Under the pieces are notes generated by a model that ran no database searches, was not told the DNA's origin, and worked only from the letters and a program-made list of their open reading frames with translations. A DNA stretch of 64,000 nt from Isoetes taiwanensis (taxonomy: Eukaryota > Streptophyta > Lycopodiopsida > Isoetales > Isoetaceae). A program made the translations under genes and the position numbers. Shown here in pieces: positions 24,400 through 34,845 of the stretch (position 1 is its first letter; each line of letters opens with the position of its first letter). The DNA lies in NCBI GenBank assembly GCA_021234155.1, contig JAJEKV010000054.1, positions 8,764,655-8,828,654 on the forward strand, written 5' to 3'.

Positions 24400-25119
24400 T
24401 GCATGACAGCTTAGGGGCTAGGCTATCTAATATATTCATGAACTAAACAAGCTATCCATCCCAAGCATTGATTGATGGTGAGAGGCAGCAGGAGAAAAAG
24501 CTTGCCCAAAGGCAAGAAATTAAATGATGCAGTATAAAATTGTATACATAATGAATAGAAGACAGAATCTCCATATGCAAATCAGATACATTTAGTCAAT
24601 GTATCACAATGGAATATTTCCCAAACTCAGAGTCGCACAAAAGCATGCTCTCACTCAATGTCTAATTATGCTCTCATAGACATATTGATCATCCTGATTA
24701 ATGGATGCATATTGAATCATCAAAAGCGTTCATGTAAATATGGTCTCCCTAACTTTAAATGCAATAAAAGCATGCATGTTTGTGTTTTACAACCACCTTT
24801 ACGGTGCACCATAACATACTAACATATTCAACACTAAGTCGAACCCTACACCTCAAAGGACTTAACCATTCAACACAAACACATGCTAATAAATAATGTT
24901 CAAAATCTACATCTAAACATCAAAAAAAAAAGTTACGCATCACCCTTAACAAAACAAAAAAAATACACATGAATTGTCAACACGGGATCAGAATAGAAAA
25001 ACAACATCTTCGTGATATTGACCACTTACCTCTTTGCCTTGCAAAAACAAAGACATATGCAACGAAATGATTCATCCATGTTCCTATACTACTTTCAAAA
25101 TAATTAAATAATTTAAATA
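24400..25119. other. Non-coding, AT-rich
   Basis: Nothing recognised. It lies upstream (in the minus sense) of the NAPE-PLD-like fragment, where the missing first exons would be expected. No HxHxDH-like segment was found in it. Confidence 0.4.
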
Positions 25120-25336
25120 ATAGATAGATAGATAGTATTTTAACGTCACACCACTAGGCAGCATCCAACTGGACATGTGACAACACTACATTACTTTGTT
25201 GGGCCCTGCCCCCAACCACTTTACATTGCGTCTGTGGGTTTTGACACCCAACAGTTCAAAGTGCGATTCTGGGCGGTCTCAAACTCGAGACCTATAGTTG
25301 CTACACCTAGTGTATTACCACTAGACTAAATGACCA
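25120..25336 (-). mobile_element. tRNA-derived SINE, copy B
   Basis: This is a copy, in minus orientation, of the SINE best seen at 41104-41329: a tRNA-like head with the B-box-like ggtctcgagtttgagacc (25270-25290), a conserved body (tgggccctgcccccaacc) and a (GATA)n tail at 25120-25136. The copies share the order head, body, gtggtg(t)gacgttaaaata, tetranucleotide tail. Confidence 0.8.
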
Positions 25337-26295
25337 GACGCATGAAGATACATTTATAAAGCTTTATTCATAATAGCATTTTGGGGGCAATCCACAGTGC
25401 TTTGCACCTTGTTTGTTTTGAACCAAACATCTCCCATAAGCAACCAAAAACTCCCATAAAAACTACATATGCTTTTCAACATTGAAGTTAATGTTCAAGT
25501 TGCACTCCTTCACTCCTCTAAAGGAACAGTTTTTGCCTTGCTTGTAGTTGTTTGTTCAACTTTGGTCTTCTACATGAAGTTGCTTAGATGAAGAAGGAAG
25601 ACTGCCAGAAAGTAGCTTCGCTGCGGTGCCAGAGCATTAGATGCGTTGGATTAACTATGTTTGTGCGAGAACACCCACAGACAATGGGAGGATAGAGGCA
25701 AAAAAAAGAGAACTTTTTAATTTTTGTGTTTATGGGATTTGTGACTTTTGGATTATAATGAATGTGTATCGAGTACTTGATATTATAGATCTATTTAATA
25801 GTTTGTATGTTATTTTTGCAGTTGCCAATGTTTTTTGTTTTTTTTTGAGCCAAAGCACATCTCCCATAAACAACCAAACTCCCACAAAAACTACCTGTGC
25901 TTTTCAATATGGCTTATATTCGAAGTTAGCTTGAAGTTAATGCTCAAGTTGCACTCCTTTAGTCCTCTAAAGGCAAAGTTTTTGCCTTGAATCTTGTAAT
26001 TGTTTGTTCAACTTTGGTCATGTGTCTAGGTTATGAGAATAACAAGTGTATAACAATTTGGACACTAGAAACACTTGGCTAAAAGAACCTTGACTCTTGA
26101 CAATTTTATTTTTAAGAAACTTCATCAGGAGCTACCTCTAGTGTAAGGATATCCCTACGCTCTTGTCCCTCGTAAAATCGTGTCCTTAGCCTGTCTAAAC
26201 GGGCCCGTGTCCTTAAAACTATGGCGACTTTCTTCTCTATACAAGCACCTTGAGCTCGGGTGCCTTGAGCTCCGGCGCCACTTATTTCGAACAAG
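25337..26295. other. Upstream region of the GRAS gene; dispersed repeat
   Basis: It contains the second copy of the dispersed repeat (25585-25705) and two similar blocks containing agtgcttttcaa(c/t)at...gaagttaatgttcaagttgcactcctt, at about 25455-25530 and 25890-25960. The last 150 bp before 26296 are more GC-rich and are likely promoter and 5' UTR of the GRAS gene. No clear TATA box was assigned. Confidence 0.4.
25585..25705 (+). repeat. Dispersed ~115-bp repeat, copy 2
   Basis: Same-orientation partner of 18995-19115, with the same A-rich end (agaggcaaaaaaaag). Confidence 0.5.
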
Positions 26296-28392
26296 ATGGA
26301 GGCTATGATGCTTGTTGCAGAGCGGTGGGGAGACGGCGGTGGTAAATCTGGTTCAAATCCTCCTCCAAATCAGGTAGATTCATCCTTAGCATCCCAGCTC
26401 AGGAACGTATTGTTGCAAAATGAGGGAAATATTCCAGTGAATGATCAGCAGAATGCAGCGGAATTAGCACTTCCTAGCTATGAATTTGATCAGGGTTTTG
26501 GTGCAGCTTGGTCATTTTTAGAGCCAGAAATGATGCAATTAGAATCTGCTTATGAGGGTAAAGAAGTGGAAGAGATTGATCCCTTAAAAGACCCTGTTTT
26601 AAACTATATCTCTGATATGATGATGGTTGATGAAGAGGGTGATCGTACTTGCATGTTTATTGAGTGCAGTGCGTATCAAGCCATGGCTGAGGAGCTCAAT
26701 GGACTTATATCAGAGCCATCTACCCCATCTGTATTTGGGGAAAATATCCATGGCAGTGAAGACATGCTTGATGGCAAGAATGTGGATTATTGGATTGATG
26801 GTCTCTTGAATCCTGATGGGAATCTTGACAGTTGTTCATCAACTGTAAATCCTTCAGCTAGTAGTCTTTCAGAAAATGGCCTTGCTTCAAATGTGCCGAG
26901 CATGAATTCACCTTACGTCTTACAGGAAGCAGGGAGCATGGGTTCCACGTTGAACTCACCAAAGGAGCATTTGGATATCAAGAATTTGCAAACCACAAGT
27001 TATATGCGCCATGACAATGAGATAAATGTGAATTCCGTTGAAGAACTTCTTGGGTTTCTTCAAGGTTCTCCAACTAAGCCAGCTTTGAGCATGCAGAATA
27101 AGGAAGAAACCAAGGTTTTACCTACTCAACAGCATAGAAAGAGCTTCAGTTGCAGTTGTGCAGAATTTGCTTGTCAAGGAGCAGAGCCTTCCCAACAAAG
27201 CCTGCCAAACAAGCCTATTGAGGTTTCTGAGAACCAAAAGATCTTGAAAAACAAGGAAAGATTGGAATTGCATAACATGTTAGTAGAATGTGCACAGGCC
27301 ATAGCTGCAGATGATATCACCAAAGCGTACAAGGTAGTAAATCTTATAAGGGATAGAGTACACCCAAATGGAGATGGTTGCCAACGCCTTGCATATTATT
27401 TTGCAGAGGCCTTAGTTGCAAGAATCACTGGTACGGGTGGTTTACTCTATACTGCAGCTTTAGACAGCAAGCCCCCCATTACAGAGATTTTAAAGGCTTA
27501 TTATGAATTTACAAAGCACTTACCCAATGTAAGAATTTCTCACTTCTTTTCTACTCAAACAGTCCTAGATGCATCTGAAGGAGCTCATAGGGTGCATATC
27601 GTAGATTATGGAATTCTTTACGGATTTGCCTGGCCATGTCTCATCAAGGCTTTAGCATTGCGGCCTGGTGGTCCTCCCAATCTGCGCATCACAGGTATAG
27701 ATTTTCCCCAACCTGGCTTTAAACCAGCAGAGAGGGTAGAGGAAACTGGGCGCAGGCTAGCAGAATTCGCCAAAAGCTGGAACGTTCCTTTTGAGTACCA
27801 CGCAGTGGCGACCAAGTGGGAAACTATACAACCATCGTCCTTGTTCCTCAGGCATGATGAGGTACTGATTGTCAACTGTTCTTTCAGACTTAGACATCTC
27901 TTGGATGAAAGTGTTATGGCAGAAAGCCCAAGAAAACTCGTCCTAAGCAGGATCAGGAGCATGAAACCTAAGGTATTTGTTCAGGCAGTTGTGAATGGCA
28001 ACTACAATGCTCCATTTTTTATGACAAGATTCAGAGATGCATTGGGTTATTATGGGGCTGTGTTTGATGGCATCCATGCTTCATTTCTGGCAGAAAACAC
28101 AGAAAGGCACCTCATTGAGCAGCAGATGTTTGGCAGAGATATTTTAAACATCGTTGCATGTGAAGGAGCGGAGAGAGTAGAAAGGGCAGAATCATACAAA
28201 CAGTGGCAGTCTCGGACTCAACGGGCAGGTTTTGAGCAGATACCTTTAAGTCCTGAGATATATAACAAGGCTAAGAAAATGCTAAGCTCTTACCATAAGG
28301 ATTTTGGAATTGGACAGGATGGTAAATGGTTGTTACTTGGTTGGAAGGACCGTGTTATGCATGCAATGTGCACCTGGAGACCACGTCGATGA
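26296..28392 (+). CDS. GRAS transcriptional regulator, LISCL (SCL14-like) type
   Basis: A single uninterrupted exon of 698 aa, the usual size for LISCL proteins and typically intronless in this family. The N-terminal half is acidic and disordered, with motifs of the LISCL group (PVLNYISDMMMVDEE near residue 95, YWIDGLLNPDG near 165). The GRAS domain starts near residue 324. It has LHRI (LHNMLVECAQAIAADD), VHIID as RVHIVDYGILYGF (about 432), LRITGIDFPQPGFKPAERVEETG, a PFYRE-like part, PFFMTRFRDALGYYGAVFD (about 573), RDILNIVACEGAERVERAESY, and SAW ending GWKDRVMHAMCTWRPRR. All blocks are present, so the protein should be functional. LISCL proteins act in the nucleus as co-activators, with SCL14 partnering TGA bZIP factors in detoxification responses; the role here is inferred. 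No other complete gene lies within 6 kb. Confidence 0.93.
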   Translation: MEAMMLVAERWGDGGGKSGSNPPPNQVDSSLASQLRNVLLQNEGNIPVNDQQNAAELALPSYEFDQGFGAAWSFLEPEMMQLESAYEGKEVEEIDPLKDPVLNYISDMMMVDEEGDRTCMFIECSAYQAMAEELNGLISEPSTPSVFGENIHGSEDMLDGKNVDYWIDGLLNPDGNLDSCSSTVNPSASSLSENGLASNVPSMNSPYVLQEAGSMGSTLNSPKEHLDIKNLQTTSYMRHDNEINVNSVEELLGFLQGSPTKPALSMQNKEETKVLPTQQHRKSFSCSCAEFACQGAEPSQQSLPNKPIEVSENQKILKNKERLELHNMLVECAQAIAADDITKAYKVVNLIRDRVHPNGDGCQRLAYYFAEALVARITGTGGLLYTAALDSKPPITEILKAYYEFTKHLPNVRISHFFSTQTVLDASEGAHRVHIVDYGILYGFAWPCLIKALALRPGGPPNLRITGIDFPQPGFKPAERVEETGRRLAEFAKSWNVPFEYHAVATKWETIQPSSLFLRHDEVLIVNCSFRLRHLLDESVMAESPRKLVLSRIRSMKPKVFVQAVVNGNYNAPFFMTRFRDALGYYGAVFDGIHASFLAENTERHLIEQQMFGRDILNIVACEGAERVERAESYKQWQSRTQRAGFEQIPLSPEIYNKAKKMLSSYHKDFGIGQDGKWLLLGWKDRVMHAMCTWRPRR

Positions 28393-29049
28393 TGAACCTC
28401 TATATATGTAGGATTAGGAGCACTAACAGCACTACAAATCTGCCTATTTTCCCATGGTATGGGGGTTGGCTTACTAATAATTGATGTATAGTAGTCTATT
28501 CATGCCTGATCATTATCTTCTGTATATTGAATATTAGTCTTTGAGAGTATTTTGTTACACCAATGTACGGTAGTTATCAATGTATTGTGAAATCTTCCTG
28601 TAGTGATATGCACACAAAAAGGAGCCTGATGGAACTGCAGGCTCAAAACTTATGTACATCTCTGATTTCTGTTCTCCTTGGAAAAACCAAATGGTACCTC
28701 TCGTATGACCTGGACCACATAAAATGCTGGTCTATTGAGAAAAGAGATGGTATATTTAGGGCCATCCTCTCGCTTGGATCATCATGAGTTGTAATGTTTT
28801 AATGTGTAACATAACATATAGGTTGCCTTAAAAGGGCAAACTTTCGTTGCCGTGGGTGTGTGAATATCTTCGAACATTACAGATAAGCCAAGGGGTGTTG
28901 TATTTTAAATCGAGGTATTTTCAGAGCTCTATTTCTACCATTGAGAACCTGTTCTCGCTATGGTGTATAAAGCATGTATTTGGTGTTGGGGTGGACCACA
29001 TTACGGAGCCAAGAATCAATAAAGTTATAAAAGGCCGAACAGATTAGAA
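28393..29049. other. 3' UTR and spacer after the GRAS gene
   Basis: The first 400 bp are probably 3' UTR. No defined poly(A) signal was chosen, since AATAAA-like words are common in this AT-rich DNA. Frames here look like chance. Confidence 0.4.
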
Positions 29050-29408
29050 TCCCAAGGCTTTTGCAGCCGCTAGAAGTGCCATCACACAAGTGGGACACCA
29101 CCTCTATGGATTTCATCACTGGATTGCTCGAAACAAGAAGGCGAATGACAGAATATTGTACCGTAATCGATTTGCTTTCAAATTGACAGATTTTATCCCT
29201 TATAAGTTGTAAATCGACCACCATATCATTGTAGACAACGAATTTGTTTGCGACAAATAGATTACATCTACATAAAATCCAAGAGGGATTGTGTGAGGCA
29301 GAGGCCTGAAGTTTACAAGAGAGTTCTGGAAGTCTCTCTTCTCTACAGTGGGAATAAAGCTCCACATGAGCATGGCCTATCATCCTCAAACGGATGGCCA
29401 GACAGAAA

Positions 29409-29474
29409 GGTCGAATAGAGTCTTAGAGGACATGCTCATAAAGGTCGAATAGAGTCTTAGAGGACATGCTCATA
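29409..29474. repeat. Tandem 33-bp duplication
   Basis: The block beginning aaggtcgaatagagtcttag occurs twice head to tail inside the relic integrase. It is a local slippage event after the element died. Confidence 0.8.
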
Positions 29475-29937
29475 ATGTAAGTATCGGATACACAAGACCA
29501 GTAAAAAACTACGTATACATAGCAAGGTTCACTTTCTATAGCGTGAAACATTCATCAATAAGATATCACTGTTCATGCTCACATCTAGCTATCAGTGCCA
29601 CACTGCTGACCAGTGCCTCACGCTAGCAACGTGGCGGGATCCAGTGCTAAAACACAAGTAGCCCAAGAAATACTATAAGATATGGAAGCTGGTATATAGG
29701 AAGCTAGACTACAATATTGAAAGCACATGCCAAACAAAAGGCTTATACAGATAAGCACATGACAGACAAGAACTTCAAGAAAGATGCTTTCATGTAGTTG
29801 AAGATAGCAGTAAAGAAAAGAAAAGAATTTAAAGAAAACAAAAGTTCAGAATTGAAACAACCAATAAGCTAGCATCGAGATGGGCCAAACCCCTTAAGAT
29901 AGTTAGGAGGAGGAGGAGGTGCAGGAGGAGAAATAGA

Positions 29938-30145
29938 AAATTTTACGTCATACTATTGACATCATCGCTTCTCTTAGGACATGCTTAATGGCACATATGC
30001 TTAGTGGTGGACATGCTTAGTGGTACAGATGCTTAGTGGTGTAATTGTTGGGTCCTGCCCCAACCACCTTACATTGAATGCGACTCTGGACGGCTTCAAA
30101 CTCGAGACATATTTGTTCTATGACTAGTGTGTTACTACTTGGGGA
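29938..30145 (-). mobile_element. tRNA-derived SINE, diverged copy D
   Basis: The most diverged member of the SINE family. On the plus strand it reads ttttacgtcatact...ttgggtcctgccccaaccaccttacatt...cttcaaactcgagac...ctagtgtgttactact, with part of the middle replaced by short repeats of cttagtggt(g/a). The order and orientation match copy B. Confidence 0.65.
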
Positions 30146-30617
30146 ACTTAGCTCATGAACTAGGGCTTCCTCCACATTTCAAAGTTCATAATGTTTTTCG
30201 TGTTATGTTCTTTGAAGCATTACGTTCCTAAGTGCCATTTCAGGATCAACACCTTCTTTAGCTCAAAGATAGAGAATTCCCCTAAAGCTAGAGAAAGTTC
30301 TTTAAATCAGAGAATTCTCAATAAGAGGACACTGTATAGATAGATATCTTATCTACGTAGAAGTACAAAAGACAAATGTTGAAGAAGCCACCTAGAAAAA
30401 TGCACAAAATTTAAAGAAATATTTTCCTTCCTTCAAACTTTGTAGACATAATACCTTTAACTCTAAATCCTGATTATCTTAAAATTTTGTGACATTTTGT
30501 CATAGTCTATTTTTTGATTAATATAAGTTATTCTCATATATTTGTAATATATCATAGTTGTATAATTATCAAAGTAAATCGACACGTTTGACGTTGAGGA
30601 TGGTATTCATCTTCGTT

Positions 30618-30630
30618 AAAGAGGGGAGAG
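30618..30630 (+). other. Polypurine tract of the gypsy relic
   Basis: AAAGAGGGGAGAG immediately precedes TGTAAACCACC, the expected layout of a polypurine tract before a 3' LTR. Confidence 0.6.
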
Positions 30631-31150
30631 TGTAAACCACCTAGTATGACACAAACCTGTTATCGGCCATTAATTGCTATAGCAGGTTTTGTTATCAGCT
30701 ATGACATGTCTAATAGTAGACTTCTGTTCAGTAGCTCCTCCTTGTCAAAACACCATGTTATACCGGACGTGGAACTCGACATATACTCCAAGTGTGGGAC
30801 CTTGCTACACGGACTCGTAAATTAGTCTCGTATGTTCATCTGACATACATGTCAAAGCAAGTTTAATGCCTATTGAACCTTATTTAACTCCTAAACCAAA
30901 TCCACATATGGTCTCGGTATCACCTTGTAAGGAGGCGAAACACACCCGGGCCCCTCCACATGGATAAATGCTATGTAGGACGATTTAGCCATGTGGAAGA
31001 GAGGGATGTATGCCAAGAGCCTTGCAATAGCCAACAAATACATGTAAGCAAAAGAGAGATGGGTAGATAATCTTATCGTTAGAGTGCGCTCATGAGATGC
31101 CCTAACTTACATGTTAGAATCTATCCATAGAAGGGAGTTGGGTATTGAGT
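30631..31150 (+). repeat. 3' LTR (start certain, end not) of the gypsy relic
   Basis: It begins TGTAAACCACC directly after the polypurine tract. The far end is not defined because no partner LTR lies in the window, so 31150 is a guess. The sequence holds nothing coding. Confidence 0.45.
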
Positions 31151-31960
31151 CTCAGGGCCTCTCCTAAAAGATTGGGCTAGCAAATCATATACAATATGCT
31201 AAGAACCCACTTCTATCACCCCCTCTCCCAAGCCCTATGAGGAGAGGATAAACTACGAATGCTGGAGGCAGGACCTTGCGCTTGGAGACCACAACCCTCA
31301 TAGCAGAGCCCATAATGTTGTCCCAGCTAGTCGAAGGACTCATGAACATCTGCCTTGATGACCCAATTGAGCACATATCTAGATATTATAAGGAGAATAG
31401 AGGATCGGTACCTCTAGAACCCCCACTAAGGTACAATTCACTAGGGGGAGGAGGCACGCCTATCTCCAACAGGAGTTACTTTAAGTACCCTGCCCTCAAC
31501 ATGGCAAGTTAGACGGTCATTTTTACAGAGACATGGGACAATGAGGAGGGCTTACCAATTCTTTCAAACTTCAAACTCTTACATTCAATCTGAAACAAGA
31601 AGGGGTGGAAGAGAAGAAGTTATGGAGGCATTGCATGCTATATTAGAGAGAATCTGTCATCAAAATTCTTGAAAAGCATTGCACTATGGAGGTGTAAGAA
31701 ACCCCCCTTTTTTCCCTTTGAAGGATATATCTCTATTAGATCAAATAGTGTGAATTACAATGAAATGTTATGTGGTGTAAGGCACCTACATCCCGGACAC
31801 AGGTGTGCAGGGAAACCACATAATATTTTAACATGTTACTATTTCATAGTAGAACAAAGAAAGTGTCCCATAATTTATGGCCATGGTCCCGATTCTCCAT
31901 CACTACCACTTGCTTCTCTAGCCTGGATCTTAACATATCTAAGGTCCTAAATGAGTGAAC
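31151..31960. other. Non-coding, nothing recognised
   Basis: Short frames at 31185-31512 and 31669-31950 show no family features. The region may still belong to the LTR or to the target DNA between the gypsy and LINE relics. Confidence 0.35.
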
Positions 31961-31980
31961 AAACTGATGAGAAAAAATCA

Positions 31981-34053
31981 TTAACCTCCTTCAATTTTAT
32001 AAAATCCATACAACCAAGCCTTACATACATGAATCGCTTGCTTCTTTGTCGGATTCCATTCCATCGAATAGAGTTCCAATATGATACCCCTGGTTGATAT
32101 GGTGCACTCGAATTCTCCCCTTACATTTGGACAATGTATAAAACAATGATCTTCTGCTGAATGGCACAGAGGGCAATCTGGCTCAAATTTACTCATCAAA
32201 TAGTTTACCCTTGGGGCTCTGTGAACTATCTGCCAATGAAACGTCTTCACTCTTGGTAAAAGAAAATTCTTCCAAATATACTTTCATATTCTTTTCATTT
32301 CATGTATTTCTAGTTGAATATTCCACTTTGCAACTAGTTGTAGCAACTCATTATGATGGAGTAGTCTTTAAAATGTCGAGACAAAATGGCCTTCAAGTAA
32401 GGCCCTGTGTGTGTCACCGTAAAACTACCAACCATCGGCCTTGTATATAATGGAAACCAATTTCCAGACCCTTTTGTTCCGTTGTCGAAGCCCAAATTTC
32501 CTTAAGAATTCTTTCCACGACAATAGAAGCCCTTAAGAGTACTAATCTCCTATATAATTCATTAATGATGAGATTCTTTTTAGATTTCTTATATCCACTT
32601 GCGAACATAGGGGCTTTGGATCCTTGTTGATTATTACTGCTAAGTGCTAAGTCCAATGCCCATAGTGCTGTACACTTCTGCCAACCCACAAAAATACCAG
32701 ATGCTAGGGAACAAGAATCTAGCAAGGAAACAGCATTCTGCAAATTTTGCTCATCTGCCCTCAGAAAAAGGAAAGTGTCATCCGCATATTGATTACAGAT
32801 CTCCTGCGACCCATTGTTCATAGGAAGTCCATGCAAGATTCCCTCACATGCAAGAGAGAAGACACGGGCAAGGACCTCCGCCACAACCAGAATAACAATG
32901 GAGCTAAAGGGCAGCCCCCGGATGCTACGACCCACCCGCAAGAATCTTTGAGGGTTCCCCTTGGAAGAGAATAGAAGAGCGGAAAGAATAATGAAGCCTC
33001 ATGACATCAGCTGTGAATTGTGCACCAAAACCAAAGCGTAAGAGACATTTCTCTAAGAAGGCCGGTCGACAACGTCATATGCTTTTGCAAAGTCCACTTC
33101 AAATATACAATTTCATGGCCCTCAAGTCGAGCCCATAAATACCTTCATGGCGGCGGCTACATTGTTTAATATGCATCGTTGTGGTAGAAATCCTGACCGT
33201 GTAGAGGATATGAAATCAGCAAGAATATCCCGAAGCTTTTGTGCATAAGCTTTGGCAAAAATCTTGTACACAGAAGATAGTAAAGTGATAGGGTGCCAGT
33301 CTGAAATTGTTGAAGGTTCCTTACACTTGGGAATAGAGAAATGCAGCCCAGAAGTTAAAATTTTGTCTAGACGCCTTTGCCTCTTAAAATCCTTAAAGCG
33401 TCATTACACATCATCGCCAACCCAATCCCATAACTCCCAAAGAACTCCACGGGGAATACCATCAATTCCACGAGACTTTCCTTTCTTCAAAAGGAAGGTA
33501 GCATCTGCTAAATCATTCACCGTAATCTCTGCTTCTAGAGTAGCTCTTTGTTCCTTAGATATAATAGGATGTATCTTTGCCAGTAATGCCTCCTGAAAAT
33601 CTGATTGGAAGGGAAGACGACGATTAGCAAAAAAGGAAGAGAAGTGGCCATGCGAAAAGAACTTAAGTTCGGGGATCGAGATGAGAGGCCCATCTTGAAC
33701 TTGAGAGACACCATCGCGAAGCTTGTCTCCGATTTTTGCGACTCTAAAAAGAAGCGTGCGGCGATCCCCTCTTTGAACCATTGCAGACCCGCTTTAACTC
33801 GAGCATGATGAACTTGCTCAGCTCCCATCTGTCTAATGCTGGCCAAAATCTGCTTCTCCTGCTGGGCATCTGATGGTACAATAGACCTGCAAGCCACTAA
33901 TTGTTGGTACAGAGCAATCAAAATTCCTCGATTAGCAGCAACTCGCTGACGACCCCAATTCTTAGCAAAGGACTTCACGGCAGCTAGAGCATCAACAATC
34001 CCAGCCATTCCTTTTCTTCCGAGTTTTAGAGAAAGAAAATCTGCCATGTGCAT
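31981..34053 (-). pseudogene. L1-type LINE reverse transcriptase relic
   Basis: Read 34053 to 31981 on the minus strand. The pre-RT region lies at 34053-33800. RT entry follows (FLLKKGKSRGIDGIPRGVLW near 33470). The palm is at about 32860-32740, with QEICNQYADDTFLFLRA holding the catalytic YADD, then LDSCSLASGIFVGWQKC. A zf-RVT-like end lies at 32250-31981 (FHWQIVHRAPRVNYLM, CPLCHSAEDHCFIHCP). The segments lie in three frames with stops, so the enzyme is dead. The arrangement and the GIDGIP and YADD boxes fit plant L1-type LINEs. Confidence 0.75.
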
Positions 34054-34845
34054 GGCGTTGCATCATTGGCTTAGACGGCAGAATGCAACCTAACCTACCT
34101 TTACGTATACAGGAATGTCCGTTTAGGGGACATTCCTGAGATGGAAACAGGGCGTGGAAAAGACTTAGGAGGCATTCTGATGCAAGTAAAAAGCTTAAGA
34201 ATGTTGGGTAAACACTCCAGAATGCAGGTAAACACTCCAGAATGCATGGTAAACTCTCCGGAATGAAGGTAAACAAGCAGTAGAAACGCAGCAGCCGCCA
34301 TAGAAGCTCTGATCCTTGATCAAAATTTTTTTACTGACATTCTTTATTTGAAAGAGTGCCACGTGGCACGACGCTACTGGCGGACACAGCAGAATGCCTC
34401 CTGAGTATTTTTTACGAACGGACTCAAGATGTTTGAAAACAAGATAAGCAGGAATCACTCTTCTTCACAAAATTCGAACATATCTATGCAACCCAGCAAC
34501 ATGTTGGTCTAGGCACCAAAAGTATGGCCAGCAGGTGTTTGAAATATGGGACAGCGTGTGGAATCCTTGGACACGTGGATGCCATGGAAGGTAGGGTTAC
34601 GGAATCTTGGACCTGGAGTACGAAATCGAGTATTTTGTTGTTCAATAGGCCTAGTTGGAGTAATCTGACCGGAAGCAGCTAACGAGGAGGGGGGCAAGAA
34701 TTGGCGCCGCCTTATCACTACAGATGCATCACAGCGGACCTTTCTTTCAGGTTTCGGACTAAAATCCTCAGCTTTTACTTCTCTACAGCCTTTTCCATCC
34801 CCATCTAAGCCTTAGAAGCTTGGCATAGACATTAGATTTTATTGA
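34054..34845. other. Upstream region of RER1 with a short tandem repeat
   Basis: It contains tandem 20-bp units at 34204-34275. The last 150 bp, with ctctacagcc and pyrimidine runs, are probably RER1 5' UTR and promoter. The minus-strand frames here do not look real. Confidence 0.4.
34204..34275. repeat. Short tandem repeat
   Basis: About four imperfect units of ggtaaacactccagaatgca. On the minus strand the run would encode the repeating words SGVFTCILEC, which is a by-product of the repeat rather than a gene. Confidence 0.7.

Larger units (their letters stand above)
29050..30630 (+). pseudogene. Ty3/gypsy pol 3' end, chromovirus-like relic
   Basis: Read on the plus strand in shifting frames, 29050-29440 matches a gypsy integrase: VPSHKWDT-SMDFITGL, RRMTEYCTVIDLL, KLHMSMAYHPQTDGQTERSN and RVLEDML, with the catalytic E in QTER. 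At 30150-30260, LPPHFKVHNVFRVMFFEALR matches the C-terminal GPY/F-chromo linker, and 30595-30630 matches the polyprotein end (VEDGIHLR...EGRV). A 33-bp block is duplicated in tandem at 29409-29474, and a SINE copy lies at 29938-30145. Stops are frequent, so it is a dead relic of a different gypsy family from the one at 2233-8270. Confidence 0.65.

Noticed and set aside
34195-34458. Cysteine-rich secreted-peptide-like ORF on the minus strand
   Set aside because: The cysteines come from a DNA tandem repeat; there is no coherent signal peptide or family.
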